Below are positions 33,789-41,293 of a DNA stretch of 54,924 bases, one piece after another. The notes beneath the pieces were generated by a model. That model searched no databases and was not told the DNA's origin. It saw only the letters and a list, made by a program, of their open reading frames with translations. The stretch covers positions 1 through 54,924 of the forward strand of contig CAJTOH010000025.1 of assembly GCA_910577685.1 (NCBI GenBank), in the 5' to 3' direction. Every line of letters starts with the position of its first letter. The stretch's first letter is position 1. This DNA comes from an uncultured Dorea sp. Lineage in GTDB: Bacteria > Bacillota > Clostridia > Lachnospirales > Lachnospiraceae. The position numbers and the translations under genes are program-made.

Positions 33789-34100
33789 TTAATCAATCAC
33801 TTCGCCTGTTGATTTTGCATAACGAACTTTCTTATCGCCGTCCATCTTAATGCCTACTCTCGTCGGCTTGCCCTTATGAACATACATTACGTTGGAAATG
33901 TTGATCGGGCCTTCCTGATGGATGATACCGCCGTTCTGGTTCGCAGCGCTTGGCTTTGTGTGCTTTGTCAGCATATTGACGCCTTCTACGACAACCTTGC
34001 CGTCTTTCTGGTTTACGGCAAGAACCTTACCTTCTTTATCTTTCTGGCTGCCGGCGATTACCTTTACCGTATCGCCCTTTTTAATCTTTAACATTGACAT
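33789..34100 (-). CDS. rplX: Ribosomal protein L24
   Basis: A 103-residue L24 with the KOW motif KKGDTVKVIAGSQKDKEGKV at the start and the family end KKVRYAKSTGEVID. It initiates 50S assembly. The ATG at 34100 follows AAGGAGGT by 7 nt; the upstream open frame to 34142 overlaps rplN and is not used. Confidence 0.97.
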   Translation of the reverse strand: MSMLKIKKGDTVKVIAGSQKDKEGKVLAVNQKDGKVVVEGVNMLTKHTKPSAANQNGGIIHQEGPINISNVMYVHKGKPTRVGIKMDGDKKVRYAKSTGEVID

Positions 34101-34113
34101 CTTGCGCACCTCC

Positions 34114-34482
34114 TTAAAGCACTTCCGGAGCCAGGGAAACAATCCTCATGAACTGCTTGTCACGAAGCTCTCTCGCTACTGGTCCAAAAATACGGGTTCC
34201 TCTTGGTGTCTTGTCTTCTTTTATAATAACTGCGGCATTCTCGTCAAAGCGGATATATGAGCCGTCCTTACGGCGTGTGCTCTTCACGGTACGGACAACG
34301 ACTGCCTTCACTACATCGCCTTTTTTAACAACGCCGCCTGGTGTTGCATCTTTAACGGTCGCAATAATAATATCCCCGATACTTGCATATCTTCTGGTTG
34401 AACCGCCAAGTACGCGGATACACAGTAACTCTTTCGCACCTGTGTTATCTGCTACTCTCAGTCTGCTTTCTTGCTGTATCAT
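34114..34482 (-). CDS. rplN: Ribosomal protein L14
   Basis: A 122-residue L14: MIQQESRLRVADNTGAKELL start, GDIIIATVKDATPGGVVKKG core and GTRIFGPVARELRDKQFMRI near the end. It forms part of intersubunit bridges. Confidence 0.98.
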   Translation of the reverse strand: MIQQESRLRVADNTGAKELLCIRVLGGSTRRYASIGDIIIATVKDATPGGVVKKGDVVKAVVVRTVKSTRRKDGSYIRFDENAAVIIKEDKTPRGTRIFGPVARELRDKQFMRIVSLAPEVL

Positions 34483-34501
34483 GCAGGTTTCCCTCCTTAT
34501 A

Positions 34502-34756
34502 CTATTTCACTTTTTCCATAACTTCGACAAGTCTCCATCTCTTATCCTTAGACAGCGGTCTTGTCTCCATAACTTTCACCTTATCGCCGATATTGCACTC
34601 GTTTGCTTCATCATGCGCTTTTAATTTATAAGTTCTCTTTACGATCTTCTTGTAAAGTGGATGTTTTACATGATCTTCAACCGCAACCACAATGGTCTTA
34701 TCCATCTTGTTGCTGACAACCTTACCCACACGGGTTTTCCTAAGATTTCTTTCCAC
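34502..34756 (-). CDS. rpsQ: Ribosomal protein S17
   Basis: An 84-residue S17 OB-fold protein with RKTRVGKVVSNKMDKTIVVA and VKVMETRPLSKDKRWRLVEV. An early 16S rRNA binder. About 190 nt separate it from rpmC, a gap containing repeats. Confidence 0.97.
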   Translation of the reverse strand: MERNLRKTRVGKVVSNKMDKTIVVAVEDHVKHPLYKKIVKRTYKLKAHDEANECNIGDKVKVMETRPLSKDKRWRLVEVMEKVK

Positions 34757-34829
34757 GGTCTGTCTCCTTTCTACTATTCAAGGAAGTTCTCGTCGATACT
34801 CCTCATTCCATTCGGAGTATCCGCTTTCA

Positions 34830-34952
34830 TACTAGGCTCGAAAATACCTCGCCAAGTATTCAATGCGTCACTAATCTTTCTTTAATGATGTTCTCTTCTC
34901 TTCGCTCAGAGAACGGCCAAAAAGCTAAGCTCGAAAATACCTCGCTAACCTT
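34830..34952 (-). repeat. Repeat cluster between rpmC and rpsQ (reverse orientation)
   Basis: Two copies related to the 30-mers at 32519 and 37875 but inverted: 34830-34858 (TACTAGGCTCG ... CCTCGCCAAGTA) and 34922-34952 (AGCTAAGCTCG ... CCTCGCTAACC), the latter overlapping the rpmC stop codon. Their cores start 93 nt apart, about twice 46. Between them 34890-34914 is a 25-nt hairpin (GTTCTCT ... TTCGCTC AGAGAAC) matching the one at 25818. Confidence 0.65.
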
Positions 34953-35151
34953 TTTGTGCCATCACAGTCTGGATTCTTGCGATGTTTCTTCTGACTTCCT
35001 TGATTCTGCTTGTATTATCTAACTGATTCGTTGCGTTCTGGAATCTCAGATTAAAGAGTTCCTTTTTAGCAGCTACTAATTCTTCGTTCAGCTCTGCAGC
35101 TGATTTTGTCTTTAAATCTTCTACAAATGCATTAATTTTCACTGTTATCAC
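34945..35151 (-). CDS. rpmC: Ribosomal protein L29
   Basis: A 68-residue two-helix protein: KINAFVEDLKTKSAAELNEE and KKELFNLRFQNATNQLDNTS, RIKEVRRNIARIQTV. It lies beside the exit tunnel and can bind trigger factor. It overlaps the end of rplP by 20 nt; its own stop codon falls inside a palindromic repeat. Confidence 0.97.
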   Translation of the reverse strand: MITVKINAFVEDLKTKSAAELNEELVAAKKELFNLRFQNATNQLDNTSRIKEVRRNIARIQTVMAQKG

Positions 35152-35569
35152 CGCCTTCTAAGTCTGCGCGAGAAACTACTTTACATTTACATGGCAGCTT
35201 GTGTGTAGCCAGACGAAGAGCCTCTCTTGCGACCTCCTCTGAAACGCCCGCAATCTCAAACATTACGCGGCCTGGCTTCACAACTGCTACCCAGTATTCT
35301 AAGGTTCCTTTACCAGAACCCATACGAGTCTCAGCTGGTTTCGTAGTTACAGGTTTATCCGGGAATATCTTAATCCATACTTTACCGCCACGCTTGATAT
35401 AACGGGTCATAGCAATACGGGCAGCCTCTATCTGATTGGAACGGATCCAGCACGGCTCCATTGCCACAATACCATACTCACCATGTGTAATCTGGTTTCC
35501 GCGAAGAGCTTTTCCCTTCATGGAACCACGGAATTGTTTACGACGTTTTACTCTCTTTGGCATTAACAT
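35132..35569 (-). CDS. rplP: Ribosomal protein L16
   Basis: A 145-residue L16 with MPKRVKRRKQFRGSMKGKAL, GGKVWIKIFPDKPVTTKPAE and ETRMGSGKGTLEYWVAVVKP. It helps position tRNA acceptor ends. Start codon 35569 fits the ribosome site best; an alternative ATG is two codons later. Confidence 0.98.
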   Translation of the reverse strand: MLMPKRVKRRKQFRGSMKGKALRGNQITHGEYGIVAMEPCWIRSNQIEAARIAMTRYIKRGGKVWIKIFPDKPVTTKPAETRMGSGKGTLEYWVAVVKPGRVMFEIAGVSEEVAREALRLATHKLPCKCKVVSRADLEGGDNSEN

Positions 35570-35572
35570 GAT

Positions 35573-36226
35573 TTATCTCTCTCCTTCCTTTGCTGCTTTT
35601 TCCGGAAGAACTTCGCCTTTATAGATCCATACCTTGACGCCAACTTTGCCGTAGGTTGTGTCTGCTTCAGCGAATCCGTAGTCAATGTCTGCTCTCAGTG
35701 TCTGAAGAGGAATTGTTCCCTCGCTGTAGAACTCCGTACGCGCCATATCAGCTCCGCCGAGACGTCCTGATACGGAAGTCTTAACGCCGAGGGCTCCTGA
35801 CTTCATCGTCCTTGACATACATGACTTCATAGCACGTCTGAAGGAGATACGGTTCTCAAGCTGCAATGCGATATTCTCTGCCACGAGCTGAGCATCTTTG
35901 TCCGGTCTCTTGATCTCCTTGATATCAACAATTAACTTCTTATCGGTAAACTTTCCAAGCTCGCCTTTTACCTTCTCGATCTCAGCGCCGCCCTTACCGA
36001 TTACTACACCCGGCTTCGCGGTGTAAATGATAATCTTAACACGGTCGGACGCTCTCTCGATCTCGATCCGGGAAATACCGGCGCTGTATAATCTCTTCTT
36101 AAGATATTTTCTGATTTCATGGTCTTCAACTAAGTAATCTGCGAACTCTTTTTCTGCATACCACTTAGAATCCCAGTCTTTGATAATTCCGACTCTTAAG
36201 CCATGAGGATTAACTTTCTGTCCCAT
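35573..36226 (-). CDS. rpsC: Ribosomal protein S3
   Basis: The 217-residue S3 has MGQKVNPHGLRVGIIKDWDS, the KH domain with KPGVVIGKGGAEIEKVKGEL, and the C-terminal GAKG-like SGRLGGADMARTEFYSEGTI. Sits at the mRNA entry tunnel. Three nucleotides separate it from rplP. Confidence 0.98.
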   Translation of the reverse strand: MGQKVNPHGLRVGIIKDWDSKWYAEKEFADYLVEDHEIRKYLKKRLYSAGISRIEIERASDRVKIIIYTAKPGVVIGKGGAEIEKVKGELGKFTDKKLIVDIKEIKRPDKDAQLVAENIALQLENRISFRRAMKSCMSRTMKSGALGVKTSVSGRLGGADMARTEFYSEGTIPLQTLRADIDYGFAEADTTYGKVGVKVWIYKGEVLPEKAAKEGER

Positions 36227-36238
36227 GATTGCCCCTCC

Positions 36239-36625
36239 TTATCTTTCATCAAGCACCAGTGTAATGTGGCTCATTCTCTTCTCGATTCTGTAAGCCCTTC
36301 CCTGTGCCCTCGGTCTGATTCTCTTCATTGTTGGTCCTTTGTTCGCATAAGCCTCTGCAATATAAAGATTCTCAACATTCATACCGTTGTTATTCTCAGC
36401 GTTCGCAATCGCTGACTCCAGCAGTTTCTTTATCAAACTAGAAGCATATCTTGGATTATAAGTTAAAATACCAAGCGCTGTTGTTACATCCTTGCCTCTG
36501 ACGGCATCTAATACATAACATGCTTTCTGGACAGAAACCCGTGCATAAGACAACTTAGCAGACGGTCTCTTATCTTTGATCGCATTTCTTTCTCTCTTGA
36601 TTTGGGATCTGTGTCCTTTAGCCAT
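36239..36625 (-). CDS. rplV: Ribosomal protein L22
   Basis: A 128-residue L22 with PSAKLSYARVSVQKACYVLD, core NAENNNGMNVENLYIAEAYA and the tunnel-loop/end RIRPRAQGRAYRIEKRMSHI. Its loop lines the exit tunnel, where macrolide resistance changes occur in other species. Standard S10-operon position. Confidence 0.97.
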   Translation of the reverse strand: MAKGHRSQIKRERNAIKDKRPSAKLSYARVSVQKACYVLDAVRGKDVTTALGILTYNPRYASSLIKKLLESAIANAENNNGMNVENLYIAEAYANKGPTMKRIRPRAQGRAYRIEKRMSHITLVLDER

Positions 36626-36651
36626 GGATGAACCCTCCTTTCACAGTGTAA

Positions 36652-36933
36652 TTATCTAACTCTTGATTTCTTCTCGTCTTTTCCATGTCCTCTGTAGGTT
36701 CTGGTAGCGACAAACTCGCCGAGTTTGTGGCCTACCATGTCCTCTGTAACATATACGGGTACATGTTTTCTTCCGTCATGAACGGCTATTGTATGTCCAA
36801 CCATGCTTGGGAAGATTGTAGAACGGCGGGACCAGGTCTTAATTACCGATTTGTCGCCGGAAGCGTTCATTGCGTCAATCTTCTTAAGCAGACTCGCATC
36901 TGCGAATGGTCCTTTTTTAACTGAACGTGCCAT
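36652..36933 (-). CDS. rpsS: Ribosomal protein S19
   Basis: A 93-residue S19: MARSVKKGPFADASLLKKID, KTWSRRSTIFPSMVGHTIAV and HKLGEFVATRTYRGHGKDEK. It binds the 30S head with S13. Confidence 0.98.
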   Translation of the reverse strand: MARSVKKGPFADASLLKKIDAMNASGDKSVIKTWSRRSTIFPSMVGHTIAVHDGRKHVPVYVTEDMVGHKLGEFVATRTYRGHGKDEKKSRVR

Positions 36934-36957
36934 AGGTTATAACCTCCTCCATGAAAA

Positions 36958-37800
36958 TTATTTGATTGCTCTGCCATCTCTTCTTCTTACAATCAGCTTG
37001 TTAGAAGACTTGTTTTTCTTTCTTGTCTTAAGACCAAGTGCTGGCTTGCCCCAAGGTGTACATGGACCCGGACGTCCGATTCCAGTCTTACCTTCACCAC
37101 CGCCGTGCGGATGATCGTTCGGGTTCATGACAGAACCGCGTACCGTAGGTCTGATACCCATGTGGCGTTTACGCCCTGCTTTACCGATGTTAATCAGATT
37201 GTGGTCTCCGTTACCCACAACTCCGATAGAAGCGCGGCAAACAATCGGAACCATTCTCATCTCTCCTGAAGGAAGTCTAAGCGTCGCATATTTGCCTTCT
37301 TTTGCCATCAACTGTGCGCTGTTTCCTGCGGAACGTACAAGCTGACCGCCTTTTCCCGGATAGAGTTCGATATTGTGGATCTGAGTACCTACCGGGATCT
37401 CTGAAAGCGGCAGGCAGTTTCCTACTCTTACTTCGGCTTCCGGTCCGTTCATAACCTTCATGCCGTCTTTCAATCCTTCCGGTGCGAGGATATACGCCTT
37501 CTCACCGTCTTCATAACAGATCAGCGCAATATTCGCCGTCCTGTTCGGATCGTACTCGATACCAATAACTGTTGCGTGGATTCCATCCTTTCTTCTCTTG
37601 AAGTCGATGATCCTATATTTTCTCTTAGCGCCGCCTCCGCGGTGTCTAACTGTAATCTTACCTTGATTGTTACGTCCTGCCTGTCTGCTTCTCGGAGCTA
37701 ACAAAGACTTCTCCGGCGTATTCTTTGTGATCTCTGAGAAATCCGAACCAGTCATCTGTCTTCTGGAAGGCGTATATGGGCGGTATGTTTTAATTCCCAT
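36958..37800 (-). CDS. rplB: Ribosomal protein L2
   Basis: The 280-residue L2 shows MGIKTYRPYTPSRRQMTGSD, the OB and SH3-like domains, and the peptidyl-transferase-associated GSVMNPNDHPHGGGEGKTGI with its conserved histidine. The ATG at 37800 has GGAG 8 nt upstream; an earlier in-frame start at 37818 is not supported. Confidence 0.98.
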   Translation of the reverse strand: MGIKTYRPYTPSRRQMTGSDFSEITKNTPEKSLLAPRSRQAGRNNQGKITVRHRGGGAKRKYRIIDFKRRKDGIHATVIGIEYDPNRTANIALICYEDGEKAYILAPEGLKDGMKVMNGPEAEVRVGNCLPLSEIPVGTQIHNIELYPGKGGQLVRSAGNSAQLMAKEGKYATLRLPSGEMRMVPIVCRASIGVVGNGDHNLINIGKAGRKRHMGIRPTVRGSVMNPNDHPHGGGEGKTGIGRPGPCTPWGKPALGLKTRKKNKSSNKLIVRRRDGRAIK

Positions 37801-37874
37801 GGTTACTTCTCCTTTCAATCCTGTTTATTATCACGGTTGCTATCCGTATGCATGCATTGAGCACTCGCATTGAA

Positions 37875-37950
37875 CACTTAGCGAGGTTTTCCACGAGCTT
37901 AGTGTGAAAGCGCACCCGGATACTTAGCGAGGTCTTTCACGAGCTTAGTA
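37875..37950 (-). repeat. Paired 30-bp palindromic repeats between rplB and rplW
   Basis: Two 30-mers, 37875-37904 (CACTTAGCGAGG ... CACGAGCTTAGTG) and 37921-37950 (TACTTAGCGAGG ... CACGAGCTTAGTA), are 46 nt apart with a 16-nt spacer (TGAAAGCGCACCCGGA). Their ends are self-complementary, so each can form a hairpin. The gap (37801-37975) contains no gene. Confidence 0.75.
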
Positions 37951-37975
37951 GCTTCGGTGTTTCCTTTGCTCACTC

Positions 37976-38281
37976 TTATAATCCTTCAAAAATCTCGATC
38001 TCCGCACTGTCAGCCGTCAGCTTAACGATCGCTTTCTTAGTCTTAACCGTCTTGCCAAACTTCATTGTTCCGCGGACTCTTCTCTTCTTCCCAGGGCAGT
38101 TCATCGTATTCACGCTCTCCACCTTGGTTCCGTTAAACATCTTCTCAACAGCTTCCTTCACCTGTGACTTCGTTGCTTCCGGGTGAACAAGGAAGGTATA
38201 CTTCTTATCTCCCATGAGCTCCATGCTCTTCTCTGTTACAACCGGCTTAAGGATTACATCATAATATTGAATGTTAGCCAT
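37976..38281 (-). CDS. rplW: Ribosomal protein L23
   Basis: A 101-residue L23 with YYDVILKPVVTEKSMELMGD, KYTFLVHPEATKSQVKEAVE and CPGKKRRVRGTMKFGKTVKT. It is the docking site for trigger factor and SRP at the tunnel exit. Its start overlaps the rplD stop (TAATG). Confidence 0.98.
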   Translation of the reverse strand: MANIQYYDVILKPVVTEKSMELMGDKKYTFLVHPEATKSQVKEAVEKMFNGTKVESVNTMNCPGKKRRVRGTMKFGKTVKTKKAIVKLTADSAEIEIFEGL

Positions 38282-38901
38282 TATGCGTACACCTCCTCAA
38301 TATTGGCAACAACAGCTTTCGTCGCGATCACTGTGTTGTATTTCAAGATATCGTACACATTAATCGTATTAGTCTTTGCAGTCTTTACGTTCGGGATGTT
38401 CTTTGCGGAAAGCTCTACATTCTTGTTATCATCTTCCAATACGACCAACGCTTTAGATACGTCTAAATTCTTCAGGATGTTAGCAAAATTCTTCGTCTTG
38501 ATCTCATCAAACTTGATCTCGTCAACCACGATGAACTTCTTCTCCTCTACTCTGGATGTCAAAGCAGACTTAAGAGCCGCTCTTTTCTCCTTTTTATTCA
38601 TCTTAAATGAATAATCTCTCGGTACAGGTGCGAATACAACTCCACCGCCTGTCCACTGCGGAGCCCTTGTTGAACCCTGTCTTGCATGACCGGTTCCTTT
38701 CTGTCTCCATGGTTTTCTTCCACCGCCGGAAACTTCCGAACGCGTCTTCGCTTTCTGTGTTCCCTGACGTTTATTTGCAAGCTGGCTGACAACTGCCATG
38801 TGTACAAGATGCTCATTCACTTCCACGCCAAATACAGCATCGTTCAAGTCGATTGTCCCAACTTCTTTGCCTTCGATGTTATAAACGGATACGTTTGCCA
38901 T
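38281..38901 (-). CDS. rplD: Ribosomal protein L4
   Basis: The 206-residue L4 has ANVSVYNIEGKEVGTIDLND, the tunnel loop GGRKPWRQKGTGHARQGSTR and PVPRDYSFKMNKKEKRAALK. In other bacteria L4 also represses the S10 operon through its leader; a roughly 310-nt leader precedes rpsJ here. Confidence 0.98.
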   Translation of the reverse strand: MANVSVYNIEGKEVGTIDLNDAVFGVEVNEHLVHMAVVSQLANKRQGTQKAKTRSEVSGGGRKPWRQKGTGHARQGSTRAPQWTGGGVVFAPVPRDYSFKMNKKEKRAALKSALTSRVEEKKFIVVDEIKFDEIKTKNFANILKNLDVSKALVVLEDDNKNVELSAKNIPNVKTAKTNTINVYDILKYNTVIATKAVVANIEEVYA

Positions 38902-38930
38902 CTCTAGTGTCCTCCTTCCTTCGTCAAAGC

Positions 38931-39611
38931 CTAGTTCGCTTTTACCGCTTCCTTAATAGTTACTAAAGATTTCTTCGGTCCAGGCACAGAACCCTTGATC
39001 AGAAGCAGATTGTTCTCAGCGTCTACGCGTACAACCTCAAGATTCTGAATCGTGATTCTCTTGTTACCCATCTGCCCGGGCATCTTCTTCCCCTTGAATA
39101 CCTTACTCGGATCAGAAGCAGCTCCGTTAGAACCTGCGTGACGATGGAACTTAGAACCGTGGGTCATAGGACCTCTGTGCTGGCCGTGTCTCTTGATCGC
39201 GCCCTGGAATCCCTTACCTTTGGAAATTGCAGTTGCGTCAATCTTGTCGCCTGCCGCAAAGATGTCTGCCTTGATCTCCTGTCCCAGCTCATACTCGCCT
39301 ACATTCTCAAATTTAAATTCTCTGATAAATCTCTTGCTGGAAACACCCGCTTTCGCGAAATGTCCTTGCTCCGCCTTCGTGGCGCCATTACGATGAACAA
39401 TTTCTTTCTTACCGTTCTTGTCCTTGTTGACGATACGGTTCTTCTTGTCAACGTATCCAACCTGAACCGCTTCATAACCATCGTTCTCCATGGTCTTAAT
39501 CTGCGTAACCATGCAAGGACCAGCCTCAAGAACAGTTACCGGTGTCAGTGTTCCGTCTTCGTTGAAGATCTGAGTCATTCCGACTTTTGTAGCTAAAATA
39601 GCCTTCTTCAT
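38931..39611 (-). CDS. rplC: Ribosomal protein L3
   Basis: A 226-residue L3: MKKAILATKVGMTQIFNEDG start, and the signature KGFQGAIKRHGQHRGPMTHG with FHRHAGSNGAASDPSKVFKG near the peptidyl-transferase centre. It nucleates 50S assembly. It lies 67 nt downstream of rpsJ. Confidence 0.98.
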   Translation of the reverse strand: MKKAILATKVGMTQIFNEDGTLTPVTVLEAGPCMVTQIKTMENDGYEAVQVGYVDKKNRIVNKDKNGKKEIVHRNGATKAEQGHFAKAGVSSKRFIREFKFENVGEYELGQEIKADIFAAGDKIDATAISKGKGFQGAIKRHGQHRGPMTHGSKFHRHAGSNGAASDPSKVFKGKKMPGQMGNKRITIQNLEVVRVDAENNLLLIKGSVPGPKKSLVTIKEAVKAN

Positions 39612-39678
39612 TATAATTACCTCCTGTGATTTACAGCGGAACGCACATGGCGTTCATCCTAAATGATAGGAATACTGC

Positions 39679-39996
39679 TTACTTACTCTTCATCTTGATA
39701 TCAATGTACACGCCTGCCGGCATCTCAAGTCTTGACAGTGCGTCGACCGTCTTCTGGGTCGGAGCAATGATATCGATCAGTCTCTTATGAGTTCTCTGCT
39801 CGAACTGCTCTCTGGAATCCTTATACTTATGAACAGCCCTTAAGATTGTAACAACTTCCTTCTTTGTTGGAAGCGGTACAGGTCCGCTCACCTTAGATCC
39901 GTTCTTCTTCACAGTTTCGATGATTTTTCTGGCGGATGCATCAACCAGCTGATGGTCATACGCCTTCAAAGTGATTCTCATTACTTGACTTGCCAT
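39679..39996 (-). CDS. rpsJ: Ribosomal protein S10
   Basis: A 105-residue S10 (MASQVMRITLKAYDHQLVDA, KVSGPVPLPTKKEVVTILRA, RLEMPAGVYIDIKMKSK). First gene of the superoperon; a component of the 30S head and of antitermination complexes as NusE. GGAGGCG precedes the ATG. Confidence 0.98.
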   Translation of the reverse strand: MASQVMRITLKAYDHQLVDASARKIIETVKKNGSKVSGPVPLPTKKEVVTILRAVHKYKDSREQFEQRTHKRLIDIIAPTQKTVDALSRLEMPAGVYIDIKMKSK

Positions 39997-40310
39997 AAAA
40001 AAAGTCGCCTCCTTTTCGTACTTTTCAACTCAGTACGACAAGCGGTGACTGTACACTCTCCCGTGTGTGTCGTGAGAACCTCACACGTTGTTACCCGCTC
40101 CTCTGCGCCCGACTAATCATCAAGATTCTTTCATGCGCGCGCCGGCTCAGTACCCTTTCCTTTCCGAAAGCGGTATTTTGCCTATTTACAACGGGCTGTT
40201 GTGATACGTACAGTGACTTGTCGCCAGTTTCCTAACTTGACATTCGCTCCACGGAAAAACCTGCCACTTATGGGCAGCAACCTCTCGCTTCGTTGCTATC
40301 ATGTCACAGC
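39997..40310 (-). promoter_or_regulatory. Leader of the S10 operon
   Basis: About 310 nt separate the predicted transcription start from rpsJ, with no gene. Several stems are visible on the minus strand: CTGCC-CATAAGT-GGCAG, GTGTGAGGTTCTCACGACACAC-like pairing, and GTACTGAGTTGAAAAGTAC just before the ribosome site. This fits a regulated ribosomal-protein leader, though I see no clear terminator with a U run. Confidence 0.5.
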
Positions 40311-40316
40311 TTTCTT

Positions 40317-40345
40317 AGTATATCTGAGGCAAACGCATTTTTCAA
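40317..40345 (-). promoter_or_regulatory. Promoter of the S10 operon
   Basis: On the minus strand TTGAAA (40340-40345) and TATACT (40317-40322) are spaced by exactly 17 nt. Confidence 0.8.
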
Positions 40346-40452
40346 GCCTTTTTTGAGAAGTATTGTATTTTTTTTAATACAAATCATCTTGTTTTTACCA
40401 GAACTCCCTGTTTTTTACTGTTTTTCTTCTCTGGAAAATAAAAAATGTGTGG

Positions 40453-40521
40453 TATAATATCGAATCGGGGAGTATCGACATACCAGAGTGTGCAGAACCG
40501 GATATTGTCCGGCACACTCTG
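40453..40521 (+). promoter_or_regulatory. Promoter and 5' hairpin of the LytTR two-component operon
   Basis: An extended -10 element TGG-TATAAT ends at 40458 with a weak -35. The leader then forms a stem CAGAGTGTGC (40484-40493) with GCACACTCTG (40512-40521), enclosing a smaller CCGGA/TCCGG stem. It lies about 40 nt before the response-regulator start and has no U run. Confidence 0.6.
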
Positions 40522-40561
40522 CAGGCCTTAATTTAACAGAGATATTTTAGGGAGGGAACCT

Positions 40562-41293
40562 ATGACAATAGCATTGGTAGACGATTCGGACAGCGACATT
40601 AAACTCTTATACGATTACCTGTCTCGTTATTGCCATGAACATCATGTGTATATGAATATTGAAAAATTCACAAATGAACATATTTTTTTGAATTCTATGC
40701 AGAATAAAGCATATGATCTGGTATTCCTTGATATCTATATGAAACATATGAACGGGATCCAGCTTGCCTGCGAGGTGATTAAAAAAGATCCGAAGTGCCA
40801 GATTATCTTCATTACTACAAGTGAAGAACACGCTGTCGCCGCATACAGAGTCCATGCTCTGGACTATCTGGTAAAACCTTACCAATATATGGATCTGGAG
40901 GATGCGCTTGAACATTATGAACAGATCGCCTCCCGGTTTGCCCGCTACATCGAACTGAAAGAAGGCCGCTACCGCACGCGCGTTATGCTTTCCGATATTA
41001 TGTATACCGATTATTCCAACCATTATATTCAGGTCCATACAACATCCTGCATTGTGCGTTCCTACATGTCCTTTGATTCATTCCTTCCGATGCTGTCGCC
41101 TTACTCGAATTTCTTGTGGTGTTATCGGAACTGTACTGTCAACATGGACTATATCGAATCTTTCTCCCGTAAAGAATTCATCCTAAAGAACAAGGAACGT
41201 ATCCCCATTGCATCCACGCGGAGGCAAGAGGTACTGCAGCGCTATGCGGACTACTTATTTGATTATCACTCCAAAGGAGAGCCTATGCCATGA
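40562..41293 (+). CDS. LytTR-family (AgrA-like) response regulator
   Basis: A 243-residue regulator. The receiver has acidic residues in LVDDSDSD, phosphoacceptor D57 in YDLVFLDIYM, the switch serine/threonine in IIFITTSEEH and lysine in YLVKPYQY. The C-terminal part (DIMYTDYSNHYIQVHTTSCI through NMDYIESFSRKEFILKNKER) is a LytTR DNA-binding domain, which recognises paired direct repeats. GGAGGGAACC precedes the ATG. It overlaps the kinase gene by ATGA. Such pairs usually respond to peptides, but no agrB/agrD-like gene is nearby. Its position next to the prd locus suggests control of it (inference). Confidence 0.92.
   Translation: MTIALVDDSDSDIKLLYDYLSRYCHEHHVYMNIEKFTNEHIFLNSMQNKAYDLVFLDIYMKHMNGIQLACEVIKKDPKCQIIFITTSEEHAVAAYRVHALDYLVKPYQYMDLEDALEHYEQIASRFARYIELKEGRYRTRVMLSDIMYTDYSNHYIQVHTTSCIVRSYMSFDSFLPMLSPYSNFLWCYRNCTVNMDYIESFSRKEFILKNKERIPIASTRRQEVLQRYADYLFDYHSKGEPMP

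Noticed and set aside
32519..37950. CRISPR-like array because of 30-bp repeats with 16-bp spacers
   Set aside because: Only two units occur per site, repeats are imperfect, the spacers of different sites look related to each other, and no cas genes are present.
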